Shown piece by piece: positions 43,077 to 52,417 of a DNA stretch of 64,000 nt. A model generated the notes under the pieces. It made no database searches and was not told the DNA's origin. It worked only from the letters and a program-made list of their open reading frames with translations. Made by a program: the position numbers and the translations under genes. The stretch's first letter is position 1. The number at the start of each line of letters is the position of its first letter. Source of the DNA: Thermodesulfovibrionia bacterium (GTDB taxonomy: Bacteria > Nitrospirota > Thermodesulfovibrionia > UBA6902); the NCBI GenBank assembly GCA_947259645.1, contig CAMYND010000005.1, forward strand, positions 48,712-112,711. Direction: 5' to 3'.

Positions 43077-44171
43077 ATGAAAAGGTTAGTCATAAAAATA
43101 GGAAGCAATATTCTGGCTTCAGCTGAGCAGGGGCTGAACACACGGCGGCTGCGAACGATAGCAAGGGACGTATCCGAGGCCGCTGACATGGGGATTGAGG
43201 TTGTTATGGTATCCTCAGGTGCCGTCGCAGCAGGGCTCAAAAAACTTGGCCTCAAGGAAAAGCCCAACGATATCAGGCTGAAACAGGCTGCTGCTGCCAT
43301 TGGTCAGTCCAGTCTCATGTGGGCGTATGAGCATCACTTTGCTGAATTTGGCAAAAAGGTTGCGCAGGTGCTGCTGACAAGAGACGATATCGGTAACCGT
43401 ATGAGGTATATCAACGCGAAAAACACGCTCTTTACGTTAATGAGCTATGGTGTTATCCCGTTGATAAACGAAAACGACCCGATAGCAGTTGATGAAATAA
43501 AGTTCGGTGACAATGACATGCTTGCTGCGCTGGCAGCAGGCCTCGTAGAGGCCGACATGCTGGTAATTCTTTCAGATGTTGAGGGGCTCTACTCAAAAAA
43601 CCCGAAATATAAAAGCGCCAGCATTATTAAACAGGTTGATACAATAACGCACGATATTGAAGCCCTTGCCGGCGGGGCGGGAAGCGCAGTGGGAACAGGG
43701 GGGATGTACTCCAAGATACTCGCGGCCAAACAGGCTGTTGACCACGGTATTCCCGTTGTGATCATGAGCGGCAAAAAAAGAGGTTTGCTCGGGAAGTTAT
43801 TAAATGGGCAGGAATGTGGAACGTATTTCAATCCCAAAAAGCAGAGACTGTCCTCCAGAAAAGGATGGATAGCCTATGGAGTGCGGTCCAAAGGCGCGAT
43901 CTATCTGGATACGGGAGCGGTAAAGGCCCTGACTGAGATGGGCCGTAGTCTTCTGCCGTCAGGAATTACAAAAATAGAAGGGCACTTTAAGGTTGGCGAC
44001 TATGTACGATGCCTCAGCAGCGACGGAAAAAAGATCGCCAAGGGACTTACCAACTATTCATCAAAGGACCTTGAAAAAATCAAGGGCAGAAAGACCTCTG
44101 AAATAGAGAAAGTGCTCGGTTATAAATATTCAGACGAAATTATTCACCGAAACAACCTCGTCCTCGTATAA
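43077..44171 (+). CDS. proB: Glutamate 5-kinase
   Basis: 364 residues. The amino-acid kinase domain has VIKIGSNIL, VSSGAVAAGLKKLG, NENDPIAVDEIKFGDNDMLAA, ILSDVEGLYSKNP and AVGTGGMYSKI..AA; the C-terminal 100 residues are a PUA domain (GAIYLDTGAVKAL...GITKIEGHFKVGDYVRC). It phosphorylates glutamate as the first step of proline synthesis. Usual partner proA is not in this window. No clear Shine-Dalgarno is seen before the ATG. Confidence 0.95.
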   Translation: MKRLVIKIGSNILASAEQGLNTRRLRTIARDVSEAADMGIEVVMVSSGAVAAGLKKLGLKEKPNDIRLKQAAAAIGQSSLMWAYEHHFAEFGKKVAQVLLTRDDIGNRMRYINAKNTLFTLMSYGVIPLINENDPIAVDEIKFGDNDMLAALAAGLVEADMLVILSDVEGLYSKNPKYKSASIIKQVDTITHDIEALAGGAGSAVGTGGMYSKILAAKQAVDHGIPVVIMSGKKRGLLGKLLNGQECGTYFNPKKQRLSSRKGWIAYGVRSKGAIYLDTGAVKALTEMGRSLLPSGITKIEGHFKVGDYVRCLSSDGKKIAKGLTNYSSKDLEKIKGRKTSEIEKVLGYKYSDEIIHRNNLVLV

Positions 44172-44184
44172 TTCCGCTTTATAC

Positions 44185-44212
44185 GCAGGGGCACGGCATG
44201 CCTTCCCCCTGC
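44185..44212. terminator. Possible bidirectional terminator between convergent genes
   Basis: GCAGGGG pairs with CCCCTGC across a 14-base loop between proB and the convergent beta-propeller gene. T-runs are weak, so termination efficiency is unclear. Confidence 0.4.
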
Positions 44213-44243
44213 ATTGTATATTTTGACTGTATTCTCCCTGCGG

Positions 44244-45893
44244 TTACATCTGCCCCGCAGCAGCCAGCCTCTTTGAGAGAAAGGAGCCGGTTAAGGCATC
44301 GATGTTTGCTGTGAGTTCCTGCAGTCTGAGCTGCTCTTCAACCTTCCCCTTCACACTTTCCTTTGGCGCAAGGGCTGCTTCATACTGAAGCCGACGCCGT
44401 TCATAATAGAGGCGCGTTACCTCATTCAGGATGTCATCCCTGAGCTGCACCATAAGCTTTGACCTGTTGTCTATGGAGGTTTGTGCACTGTTCCATACAA
44501 GATCGCTGAAATCCCAGGTAAGAGAGACAGACCAGGATTCATCGTCCCCCTCGGTGATATCATCATCTTTGTATTTCTGGCTCGTTGTGCTGTAGAAGTA
44601 ATTGCTGCTCTGCCAGTCCTCTCCCTCGCCATATTCAACCCTGAGACTGGGCAGCCACGCTTTCCGCGCTGCTTCCTTTCTCCAGCGTGATATTTTGTCG
44701 GGATGGATCTCAGCGTACCTGATTGAAGATTCCCTGATCTCTTCTATTGATGGCTCATGGGAAAACATCTCCATCAGTTTACGCGGGTCTCTCTCTGCCC
44801 ATCCCGTACCTGCATCACTCACTGAGGGGACTGTTTTGAAGAGGCCTCTTTTTGTTGCTGCCCAGAGGACAGGATTATTCGTTTGTGGATTTTGGGATAT
44901 GGCGAGAGACGTGACATGAGAAGAGACAAGCCCCTCGTAGATCTCTTCCCATTGAGCTGATTTCTGAGAGTACCTGAAGACGCCCCTTTCAGTGGCCGCG
45001 TATATATGTTTATTATCAGATCTACTCATGGCAATGTCATGGATACTCCTGCTGGCCAGTCCTATGCTGCTCATTTTGGACCAATTCAATCCTTTATTCT
45101 GTGAAATAAATATCCCCTCAGATGTGGCGGCATAGACCGTACTGTTGTCTGCTGGATCAATGAGCAGGCTCTTTATCGTGAACTCAGTTTCTGCCTTATC
45201 AATTTCACCCTCCTCCGGCATCGTTGCCTGCTGCCAGTTATTATCAGAGTGTGTTACATGGAACACCTTTTTCCATGTCTTCCCCTTATTCAGGCTTTTA
45301 TGTATCCCATCAACCGTTCCGGCATACAGCGTGTCGGGGTTTATGTGGTCGATCACTATATGTGAAACAGCAGTCTCAAAGATCAGGTGATTCAATCTTT
45401 TCCAGTTGGTCCCGCTGTTCTCAGTCTGGTACAGTCCTGCCCGGGAGCCTGCATACACGATATGATGGTCATCTGGATCAACAGCAGCTGAGAGGATTTC
45501 ATGCTGCCGGCTGTTTATGCCTGCCGAGATTTTTTCCCACTGTGCACCCCTGTCTGTGCTTTTGTAGAGGCCGCTGCCCGTAGCGGCAAAGATGATTTTT
45601 GTGTCTGATGGGGCAATGGCCAAAGAATAAATACTGTCCGCAGCACCTGCCGAAAATATCTTGTCCCAGTTCTTACCGCTGCTTACCGTTCTATAAACAG
45701 TATGATCAGATAGTGCAAAGGCGATCTCCTCATTGTCAGGGCTGATCACCACCTTCTGTATCACCGCGTCGCTTAATTCATGGCTCACAGAGGTCCATAC
45801 TGTTCTTTCCTGTTCCGCATCGACTGATGAAACCACTGAACAGTACAGAAATACACAGAGTAATAATGTTTTTGTGAATAGAGTAAATCCCAT
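44244..45893 (-). CDS. Secreted BNR/YCF48-like beta-propeller protein with coiled C-terminal domain
   Basis: 549 residues. A signal peptide (about 1-26, ending VDA) precedes about six propeller repeats of the sortilin/BNR kind, each with S-x-D-x-G-x-x-W variants (YKSTDRGAQWEKI, YQTENSGTNWKRL, HKSLNKGKTWKKV, FISQNKGLNWSKM). From about residue 385 the fold changes: SRWRKEAARKAWLPSLRVEYG, WSVSLTWDFSDLVWN, then a long helix (LRDDILNEVTRLYYERRRLQYEAAL...). This resembles part of an outer-membrane factor. It likely lies in the periplasm or at the cell surface; the function is unknown. Confidence 0.8.
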   Translation of the reverse strand: MGFTLFTKTLLLCVFLYCSVVSSVDAEQERTVWTSVSHELSDAVIQKVVISPDNEEIAFALSDHTVYRTVSSGKNWDKIFSAGAADSIYSLAIAPSDTKIIFAATGSGLYKSTDRGAQWEKISAGINSRQHEILSAAVDPDDHHIVYAGSRAGLYQTENSGTNWKRLNHLIFETAVSHIVIDHINPDTLYAGTVDGIHKSLNKGKTWKKVFHVTHSDNNWQQATMPEEGEIDKAETEFTIKSLLIDPADNSTVYAATSEGIFISQNKGLNWSKMSSIGLASRSIHDIAMSRSDNKHIYAATERGVFRYSQKSAQWEEIYEGLVSSHVTSLAISQNPQTNNPVLWAATKRGLFKTVPSVSDAGTGWAERDPRKLMEMFSHEPSIEEIRESSIRYAEIHPDKISRWRKEAARKAWLPSLRVEYGEGEDWQSSNYFYSTTSQKYKDDDITEGDDESWSVSLTWDFSDLVWNSAQTSIDNRSKLMVQLRDDILNEVTRLYYERRRLQYEAALAPKESVKGKVEEQLRLQELTANIDALTGSFLSKRLAAAGQM

Positions 45894-46113
45894 GCCAATC
45901 CCCCCTTGCTGACCAGAGGACAGATCTCCCCTGACAGTTCCATTTATTGATTTTATTGCAGGATCAAAGGAATAACTTCGTTCAATCCATGTCCCAGTTA
46001 GGAGATATTATAGCCATGAGAACTATGCAGGTCAACGTGGAGCTGAAAACTGTCAGCTATCAGCTATCGGGTTAAGGGTGAGATTCTTCGGCTGTTGCCT
46101 CAGAATGGTAGTA

Positions 46114-48819
46114 TTAAAAGTACTCTTTCAGGTATTTCCCGGTGTAAGACTTCTTCTCTTTTGCAACGCGCTCCGGTGTTCCTTCAGAGACGATGGAACC
46201 ACCCTGGTCCCCTCCTTCAGGTCCGATATCAATAATCCAGTCAGCGCTTTTTATGACATCCATGTTATGTTCTACCAGCAGCACCGTGTTGCCGGCAGAG
46301 ACCAGGTCATTCAGGACAATGAGCAGCTTTCTGATGTCATCAGGGTGGAGTCCCACTGTTGGTTCATCAAGGATATAGAAGTAGTCCTTTCTGTTCAAGA
46401 GTCCGAGTTCAGCACATATTTTAAGACGCTGGGCCTCTCCTCCTGATAGTGTTGTTGCGGACTGCCCGAGCCTGAGATAACCGAGCCCCACGGACTCCAT
46501 CAATCTCAGTTTATTTACCAGGGCAGGAGTGCGCCTGAAAAATTCAGCTGCTTCATGAACAGTAAGGTTCAGGACATCAGAGATGTTTTTGCCGTTGTAT
46601 GTGACATTCAGGACTTCTGGTTTATACCGCTTCCCGTGGCACTCCTCACACTGCACATAGAGGTCTTCAAAAAAGTACATCTCAAGCTGTTCAGAACCTG
46701 CTCCGTTGCATGTTTCGCAGCGGCCTCCCTCTGTGTTGAATGAAAAATGGCCGGGCTTGTAGCCGAGCATTTTAGACTTGGGCTGGTCAGCAAAAAGCTT
46801 TCTTATCGGGTCGAAGGCTTTCAGATAGGTGACCGGGTTTGAGCGGGGGCTCTTGCCTATCGGCTGCTGGTCTATGATCTTAATGCCTTTCAGTTGGTCA
46901 AGTCCTTTGATAGATTCATAGGGAGCCGGTGCGTCAAACTCAAGTTTAAAGTGTTTGGCAATAGCTTTATACAGGGTGCTCTTTACAATGGTGGTCTTGC
47001 CTGAACCAGAAACACCGGTGACACAGGTCAGGGTTTTCAGAGGTATCCTGATATCAATATGTTTCAGGTTGTTTCCCGAAGCCCCTTTTATCTGAAGAAA
47101 TTTCCGGTTTCCCTTTCTTCTGACCCTTGGCAGGGGAATGCTGTTCAGATCATGGAGGTACTCTGATGTTAATGTTTCGCTTTGGTCAAATTTTGATTTT
47201 GGCCCTGCGAAAACAATTTCCCCTCCTTTTTCCCCTCCTCCCGGACCGAGTTCAACAACCCAGTCCGCAGAATCGATAACTGACTTATCATGTTCAACCG
47301 CTATGATGGTGTTCCCCATGCCGGCAAGTTCTTTCATTATTTCCGAGATCCGGTCGACATCCCTTTGATGAAGCCCTACTGTGGGCTCGTCTAAAACATA
47401 GAGCGTTCCTGTAAGCCGGGAAGCAAGCTGGTTTGAGAGATTTATGCGCTGAGCCTCCCCGCCTGAGAGTGTTTTTGACTCCCTGTTCAGGGTAAGGTAG
47501 CCAATGCCCACCCTGATCAGGAACCCGAGCTTCAGCTCGAGCTGTCGCAGAATCTCGGCAGATATTTCCCGTTCAGATTTGGTCAAATGAATTCGGGAGA
47601 AAAAATCACTCATCTCGAAAATTGACATCTGTGACAGCCGGGCAATGTCCATGTTGTCTACCTTAAAAGCGAGCGCTTCAGGCTTGAGTCTGCTGCCGTT
47701 GCAGCTTTTGCATGTTATCGCTTTTCTGTACCTGCTGAGAAAAACCCTGACATGAAGTTTATAGCGTTTTCCTTCAAGTTCCTCAAAGAAATCATCAATC
47801 CCGTGAAATTCATCGCTCCCGCTGAATATCAGTTTTCGTGTTTTACCTGAAAGCTTTTTGTAGGGGACATTCAGCTTGATTCCATGGGATCCTGCTGCCT
47901 TCGCAAACTGTCTGTACCACCATTTTGCAGCGGGTTTGCTCCACGGTTCAATTGCTCCTTGTTTCAGGCTCAGGTCCTTATCCGGGACAACGGTGTCCTC
48001 AGAGTATTCAAGGGTGTTACCGAAGCCTTTACAATCCGGGCATGCCCCGAGCGGGTGGTTCGAGGAAAAGAGCAGCGGCTGCGGCGGAACTATTTCCCTG
48101 TCGCAGTCAAGGCACCGATACTCCCCATGAAAAAAAAGGGTCCTGTTTTTGTCCTGCGGATCACCCACAATTTCAATCTTTACATTTCTGTCTCCCTGTT
48201 CCCATGCTGTCTCAACTGAATCGGAGAGACGGGGTTCATCTTTTATAATGAGGCGGTCCAGTATGACTTCGTATTCTGCGGTTTTCGGAGTTGACTGATA
48301 TTCCCGTATTCTGTGAAACCCTTTTTTCTGTAAATCCTCAGGGGTATCGTCTGAATCGAAAATGATCATGGCCTTTGCCCCGGAATGCTTTTCAACAAGT
48401 TCCCTGACAACAGAAGAGGGCGTCCATGCCTGCAATGGCTTGCCGCACTCTGGACAGAAAGGGCTCGAAATTTTGGCGTACAACAGCCTGAGGTAATCAT
48501 AGATCTCGGTAGTTGTTCCGACCGTGGATCGGGAACTCTTAACAGGGTTCCTCTGTTCAAGCGCGATGGCAGGCCTTATATTGCGGATCGAGTCAACATC
48601 AGGGCGGTCGAGTTTCTCAAGAAAAAGCCGCGCATACGTTGAGAGGGATTCAATAAATCTCCACTGCCCCTCAGCAAAGATGGTGTCAAAGGCGAGAGAT
48701 GACTTTCCTGAACCAGAAACACCGGTAACCGCGATAAATTTATTGTGGGGCAGCTTCAGGCTGATATTTTTCAGGTTGTTCTGTTTTGCCCCTTCAATTA
48801 TAAGTTGGTCAATGGACAT
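46114..48819 (-). CDS. uvrA: UvrA-family excinuclease ATPase (somewhat divergent)
   Basis: 901 residues, shorter than the usual 940. Two ABC modules are present: Walker A GVSGSGKSS and GVSGSGKTT, ABC signatures LSGGEAQRI and LSGGEAQRL, and Walker B regions LYVLDEPTVGLH and FYILDEPTVGLH. Zinc sites are CPEC/CLDC...CPDC, CKSC and CETC...CEEC. The damage-recognition and UvrB-contact regions look divergent (SPFCPECGKPLQAW, IALEQRNPVKSSRSTVG), so a UvrA paralogue is possible. No other uvrA is in the window. A TGT-TAAAAT box lies six bases before the ATG and there is no Shine-Dalgarno. Confidence 0.88.
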   Translation of the reverse strand: MSIDQLIIEGAKQNNLKNISLKLPHNKFIAVTGVSGSGKSSLAFDTIFAEGQWRFIESLSTYARLFLEKLDRPDVDSIRNIRPAIALEQRNPVKSSRSTVGTTTEIYDYLRLLYAKISSPFCPECGKPLQAWTPSSVVRELVEKHSGAKAMIIFDSDDTPEDLQKKGFHRIREYQSTPKTAEYEVILDRLIIKDEPRLSDSVETAWEQGDRNVKIEIVGDPQDKNRTLFFHGEYRCLDCDREIVPPQPLLFSSNHPLGACPDCKGFGNTLEYSEDTVVPDKDLSLKQGAIEPWSKPAAKWWYRQFAKAAGSHGIKLNVPYKKLSGKTRKLIFSGSDEFHGIDDFFEELEGKRYKLHVRVFLSRYRKAITCKSCNGSRLKPEALAFKVDNMDIARLSQMSIFEMSDFFSRIHLTKSEREISAEILRQLELKLGFLIRVGIGYLTLNRESKTLSGGEAQRINLSNQLASRLTGTLYVLDEPTVGLHQRDVDRISEIMKELAGMGNTIIAVEHDKSVIDSADWVVELGPGGGEKGGEIVFAGPKSKFDQSETLTSEYLHDLNSIPLPRVRRKGNRKFLQIKGASGNNLKHIDIRIPLKTLTCVTGVSGSGKTTIVKSTLYKAIAKHFKLEFDAPAPYESIKGLDQLKGIKIIDQQPIGKSPRSNPVTYLKAFDPIRKLFADQPKSKMLGYKPGHFSFNTEGGRCETCNGAGSEQLEMYFFEDLYVQCEECHGKRYKPEVLNVTYNGKNISDVLNLTVHEAAEFFRRTPALVNKLRLMESVGLGYLRLGQSATTLSGGEAQRLKICAELGLLNRKDYFYILDEPTVGLHPDDIRKLLIVLNDLVSAGNTVLLVEHNMDVIKSADWIIDIGPEGGDQGGSIVSEGTPERVAKEKKSYTGKYLKEYF

Positions 48820-48825
48820 CCGAAT

Positions 48826-48834
48826 ATTTTAACA
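48826..48834 (-). promoter_or_regulatory. uvrA extended -10 box six bases before ATG
   Basis: TGT-TAAAAT then ATTCGG and ATG on the minus strand. A TTCAAA lies 17 bp upstream of the hexamer. No GAAC-N4-GTTY palindrome like that of the LexA-like gene was found. Confidence 0.55.
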
Positions 48835-49042
48835 GTATGGGGCCTGGCTTTGAAACAGGAGATAGTAGCGATTATTTCATAATAGGTCAGACTCTCGAGT
48901 CAGAGAGGATTTTATTCACTTTTTTTGCTACCAGGGATATTTGTTATAATCCAGACTAAATCATCAATTAATGTTTAATATGGCTACCACAGCGGCTTGT
49001 TGCAGCAGGCTCCAGCAGCCCGGGACAGAGAGGAGGGATCAT

Positions 49043-49459
49043 ATGGTATTTGGAAAAGAGATCAGCATTCAGACGAAAGGGTTTTCAGACATTCATGATA
49101 TCACCGGCGAGGTCCAGGATATTGTTTTAACGTCTAAAATCAAAGACGGGATCGTCCATGTATTTGCTGTCGGGTCTACCGCATCTGTTACGACGATCGA
49201 ATACGAACCAGCGCTGGTGAAGGACATGCAGGACCAACTCGAGAATTTCGCGTCTAAAACCATGCACAGCAGGCATTCTCAGACATGGGGGGATGACAAC
49301 GGCTTCTCCCATATCCGCGCGACATTTATGGGGCCGGGCATGACCGCGCCGGTCTCAAAGGGGGGTGTTGTGCTTGGAACGTGGCAGCAGATTGTGGTGA
49401 TTGATCATGACAACCGGCCGAGATCGAGGAAGATATTTATTCAGGTGGTGGGGGAGTAG
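49043..49459 (+). CDS. yjbQ: YjbQ family protein (UPF0047)
   Basis: 138 residues from the ATG at 49043, preceded by GAGGAGG. The family core is present: IVLTSKIKDGIVHVFAVGSTASVTTIEYEP, with the nearby Asn/Glu and His residues, then SHIRATFMGPGMTAPVSKGGVVLGTWQQIVVIDHDNRPRSRKIFIQV. The YjbQ fold is well conserved; a thiamine-phosphate synthase activity has been reported for relatives, but the real role is uncertain. The gene stands alone before a repeat-rich intergenic region. Confidence 0.9.
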   Translation: MVFGKEISIQTKGFSDIHDITGEVQDIVLTSKIKDGIVHVFAVGSTASVTTIEYEPALVKDMQDQLENFASKTMHSRHSQTWGDDNGFSHIRATFMGPGMTAPVSKGGVVLGTWQQIVVIDHDNRPRSRKIFIQVVGE

Positions 49460-49487
49460 GTTTGAGCCATTTTTTTATTGTTGGAAT

Positions 49488-49690
49488 GGGGTTTCGGCCC
49501 CAAACGACGAGTTCATTCTTTTTTACGCAAAAAAGAACGAACCAAGAAAAGGCGCCCAGAGTGATTGCTTAGATTCCGTGATATTCCGGTCTGAACACTG
49601 AATTTAAAAAAACTCGGTCGTATCGACCTCAGACAGTTTTTAAATTCTTAACGTGTTCAAACCTCCATATCCCGGAAGCAATCAAGTGGG
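49488..49690. repeat. Composite palindromic repeat filling the yjbQ-ccdA gap
   Basis: Three stem structures follow one another: GGGG-TTTCGG-CCCC (49488-49501); GTTCATTCTTTTTT with AAAAAAGAACGAAC around ACGC (49511-49542); and a long imperfect inverted repeat (about 49561-49690) pairing TGATTGCTT, GAACAC and GAATTTAAAAA with their complements around a GGTCG-TAT-CGACC tip. It has the look of a dispersed intergenic repeat; no ORF is evident. Confidence 0.55.
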
Positions 49691-49736
49691 GTGTTAAAGA
49701 CAAAGATGAAAAGGAAAAGGACTCACTGCGACTTCA

Positions 49737-50468
49737 TCAGCGCGTGAGCAACTCCTCAACACCGAAATCAGGGGCAATATTCAGAAGCAGATATAACTTG
49801 TCAGTTAACAGGATAATTCCGAATCCGATAAGGAGAAGACCGCTGACGATCATGACCAGCTTCATGTACTTCTGGATTATCCTGAAGCTGCTGAGAAAGG
49901 TATTCATGGCCATGGACGCTGCCAGAAACGGTATGGCAAGACCGAGGGAATAAATAAGTAAAAGCTTGAACCCCTCATAAGCAGACCCTGTTGTGCTGGC
50001 AACGAGAAGGATTGAGCCGAGAATGGGTCCTATGCAGGGGGTCCATCCGGCGCCGAACGTCAGGCCTACTATAAAAGAGCCGAAATACCCGCGGGGTTTT
50101 GACTGAAGATGGACTCTCTTGTCTGATGCAAGAAAGGATAACTTGAAGACTCCCATTACATAGAGCCCCATGAGGATTATTATCACCCCCCCGATTATCC
50201 TGATGTGATCATAATAGATGGCAAAATACTTCCCCACATAGGATGAAGAAATGCCCAGCAGGATAAAGACCAGTGAAAATCCTGCTACAAAGGCGGAGGA
50301 ATTCATTAAGGTAAGCTTTCTCAGGCGCGCCTTGTCTTCTTTCTTGAAATCTTCAAAGGATACCCCTGTGATAAAGGACATGTAGGAGGGGATCAAAGGG
50401 AGAACGCATGGCGAGAGAAATGAGAGTATTCCGCCTAAAAATGCTGTAATATAGCCAACCTGTGTCAT
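49737..50468 (-). CDS. ccdA: CcdA-type cytochrome c biogenesis/thiol transport membrane protein
   Basis: 243 residues with six predicted helices. Conserved sites FLSPCVLPLIPSYMSFITG (first Cys, Pro) and GAGWTPCIGPILGSIL (second Cys, Pro) define the DsbD-gamma/CcdA family, which passes electrons from cytoplasmic thioredoxin across the membrane to periplasmic acceptors. It is used in c-type cytochrome maturation and disulfide repair. No thioredoxin-like partner gene is adjacent. A TATAAT sits directly next to the ATG; the AAGGA site is rather far, so the start is less certain. Confidence 0.92.
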   Translation of the reverse strand: MTQVGYITAFLGGILSFLSPCVLPLIPSYMSFITGVSFEDFKKEDKARLRKLTLMNSSAFVAGFSLVFILLGISSSYVGKYFAIYYDHIRIIGGVIIILMGLYVMGVFKLSFLASDKRVHLQSKPRGYFGSFIVGLTFGAGWTPCIGPILGSILLVASTTGSAYEGFKLLLIYSLGLAIPFLAASMAMNTFLSSFRIIQKYMKLVMIVSGLLLIGFGIILLTDKLYLLLNIAPDFGVEELLTR

Positions 50469-50563
50469 ATTATATGATCAATTTTTCCTTATGTATAATG
50501 TATGTGTGTTGTACAGTTAATATTACAGGAAATGAAACTAATTAAGCCACAGAGTCATCGAAA

Positions 50564-51121
50564 TTATTCCTCTGATTTCCCGTCAACCAGGTCAAAAATA
50601 GCCGTGCTTTTGTCCTGCACGATAAATTCACCATGATTTGATACATGAGCCAGCAGCTTTATCTGATTATAGGTGGTATGAGCAGCTGATTTAATGGTTC
50701 CAATACATGTAAAGGTCAGGACAAGTGCAAGAATATAGCTGATGGGTTTGACAACTGAATACCATTTCAGTGTAAAGAGGGACAGCAGCCCGTCCTGGCC
50801 CATGTTATAGAGGAGCCTGATTACGTAGCCGAGCATAACAACGAAAAAAGCCGCTCCTATCAATCCAAAGATGAGATAGACCCGGGCATCACTTGGATTA
50901 TCAGTAATATGAATCCATTCAGCCCGGGGATTTACCTTGACAGTAATAAGTCTGAATATCCAGTAGCACAGTAAAGCAATGCATGCAATGTTGAGAACAT
51001 TCGCAAGATGCCCTCTCTGGTCCAAAAGCCATTGATACAGGGCGGAGCCTTTAAAGTGAGCAAACATCCGGCACTGACTTCTTTTTGGTTCGATTGTTGA
51101 GCCTGATCTTTTGAATCTCAT
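50564..51121 (-). CDS. Hypothetical integral membrane protein
   Basis: 185 residues; I do not recognise a family. Three hydrophobic helices are apparent: about 40-60 (LANVLNIACIALLCYWIFRLI), 82-106 (YLIFGLIGAAFFVVMLGYVI) and 125-147 (ISYILALVLTFTCIGTI). The N-terminus is basic and the C-terminus acidic, ending DGKSEE. The gene lies between ccdA and tgt on the same strand. No catalytic motif or cofactor site is visible. The start may be later than drawn, for instance at the Met in position 19. Confidence 0.7.
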   Translation of the reverse strand: MRFKRSGSTIEPKRSQCRMFAHFKGSALYQWLLDQRGHLANVLNIACIALLCYWIFRLITVKVNPRAEWIHITDNPSDARVYLIFGLIGAAFFVVMLGYVIRLLYNMGQDGLLSLFTLKWYSVVKPISYILALVLTFTCIGTIKSAAHTTYNQIKLLAHVSNHGEFIVQDKSTAIFDLVDGKSEE

Positions 51122-51203
51122 TGCTTATATTTTTAACGGTGCGGTGCTGTAAAACTTTAGCTCAGGGGCTTTCACTCGGGAAAGAAATGCGAGGCGCAGA
51201 CAA

Positions 51204-52310
51204 TTATCCGTTATAGTTAGCCTTGAGAACTCCTGTCTGCTCTTTTCTGAACCGGTCAAACCTGTTATCAGCGATCGCTTTTCTCATATTCTTGAAGAAT
51301 TCCAGGTAAAAGTGAAGGTTGTGAAGGGAGTTCAGCCTCATCGAAAGGATCTCCCTGCTCAGGAAGAGGTGTCTCAGGTAGGAACGGGAGAAGTTTGTAC
51401 AGGTGTAGCAGCTGCAGTTTTGATCGAGAGGGGACGGGTCTTTTTTGAACTCTTTACGTTTAATGCTGATTCTGCCGTGGCTGGTAAATAATGTTCCGTT
51501 GCGGGCATTACGGGTAGGCATTACACAGTCAAACATGTCCACCCCCGCTGACACTGATTCCAGAACATCCAGCAGGTCTCCTATGCCCATGAGATAACGG
51601 GGTTTTCCTTCCGGGAGCAGCGGCGTGGTATAGTTTACCATCTCATACATTAATTCCTTTGGCTCTCCCACGCTGAGGCCTCCAAGAGCATAACCGTCAA
51701 AGTCGAGCTCGAGCAGTTCCCCTGTACTCTGTTGTCGCAGGTCCTTGTACATACTTCCCTGAACAATACCGAACAGGGCCTGCCCCGGATTTCTGGACTG
51801 CATGCATTTTTGGGCCCATGCAGTTGTTAATTTCAGTGAACTAAGGGCATAGTCCCTGTCTGCGGGGTAAGGAGTGCACTCATCAAATATCATTGCAATA
51901 TCTGATCCGAGGGCGCCCTGGATTTCCATTACAAGTTCTGCTGTCAGAAAATGGAGTGAACCATCAATATGAGACCTGAACTCTACCCCGTTGTCCCTGA
52001 TTTTCCGCAGCGGTGAAAGACTGAAGACCTGAAAGCCGCCGCTGTCAGTCAATATGGGGCCGCTCCAGTCCATGAATCTGTGCAGGCCGCCTACTTCCCT
52101 TATTACATCATGGCCCGGCCGCAGGTAGAGATGATAGGTATTTGACAGAATGATTTCGGCACCCAGCTCTTTCATCTCAACCGGGCTCATTGACTTGACA
52201 GAGGCGTTCGTGCCGACAGGCATAAACGCAGGGGTGTGTATTGTCCCACGGCGGGTTGTGATCTGCCCGAGTCGTGCATTGCCGTCTGTGTTGATAAGTT
52301 CAAACTTCAT
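51204..52310 (-). CDS. tgt: Queuine tRNA-ribosyltransferase
   Basis: 368 residues, a normal length. Catalytic features: DSGGFQVFSL (base binding Asp), the nucleophile in GVDMFDCVMPTRNARNG, the substrate loop GGLSVGEPKE, and a zinc site CSCYTCTNFSRSYLRHL. It exchanges G34 for preQ1 in GU(N)-anticodon tRNAs, the entry step to queuosine. No que genes adjoin it. A TACACT box lies five bases from the ATG, so a short leader is possible, but no good -35 was found. Confidence 0.95.
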   Translation of the reverse strand: MKFELINTDGNARLGQITTRRGTIHTPAFMPVGTNASVKSMSPVEMKELGAEIILSNTYHLYLRPGHDVIREVGGLHRFMDWSGPILTDSGGFQVFSLSPLRKIRDNGVEFRSHIDGSLHFLTAELVMEIQGALGSDIAMIFDECTPYPADRDYALSSLKLTTAWAQKCMQSRNPGQALFGIVQGSMYKDLRQQSTGELLELDFDGYALGGLSVGEPKELMYEMVNYTTPLLPEGKPRYLMGIGDLLDVLESVSAGVDMFDCVMPTRNARNGTLFTSHGRISIKRKEFKKDPSPLDQNCSCYTCTNFSRSYLRHLFLSREILSMRLNSLHNLHFYLEFFKNMRKAIADNRFDRFRKEQTGVLKANYNG

Positions 52311-52417
52311 GATAGAGTGTACGTGTTCGGCCGGCCCCCGGCCTCTGAACGGTTCTATGGAAATTAGCCCATATTGATCAGGAATATATTAGTCACAGGT
52401 TGTATCTGTAATGCGGG

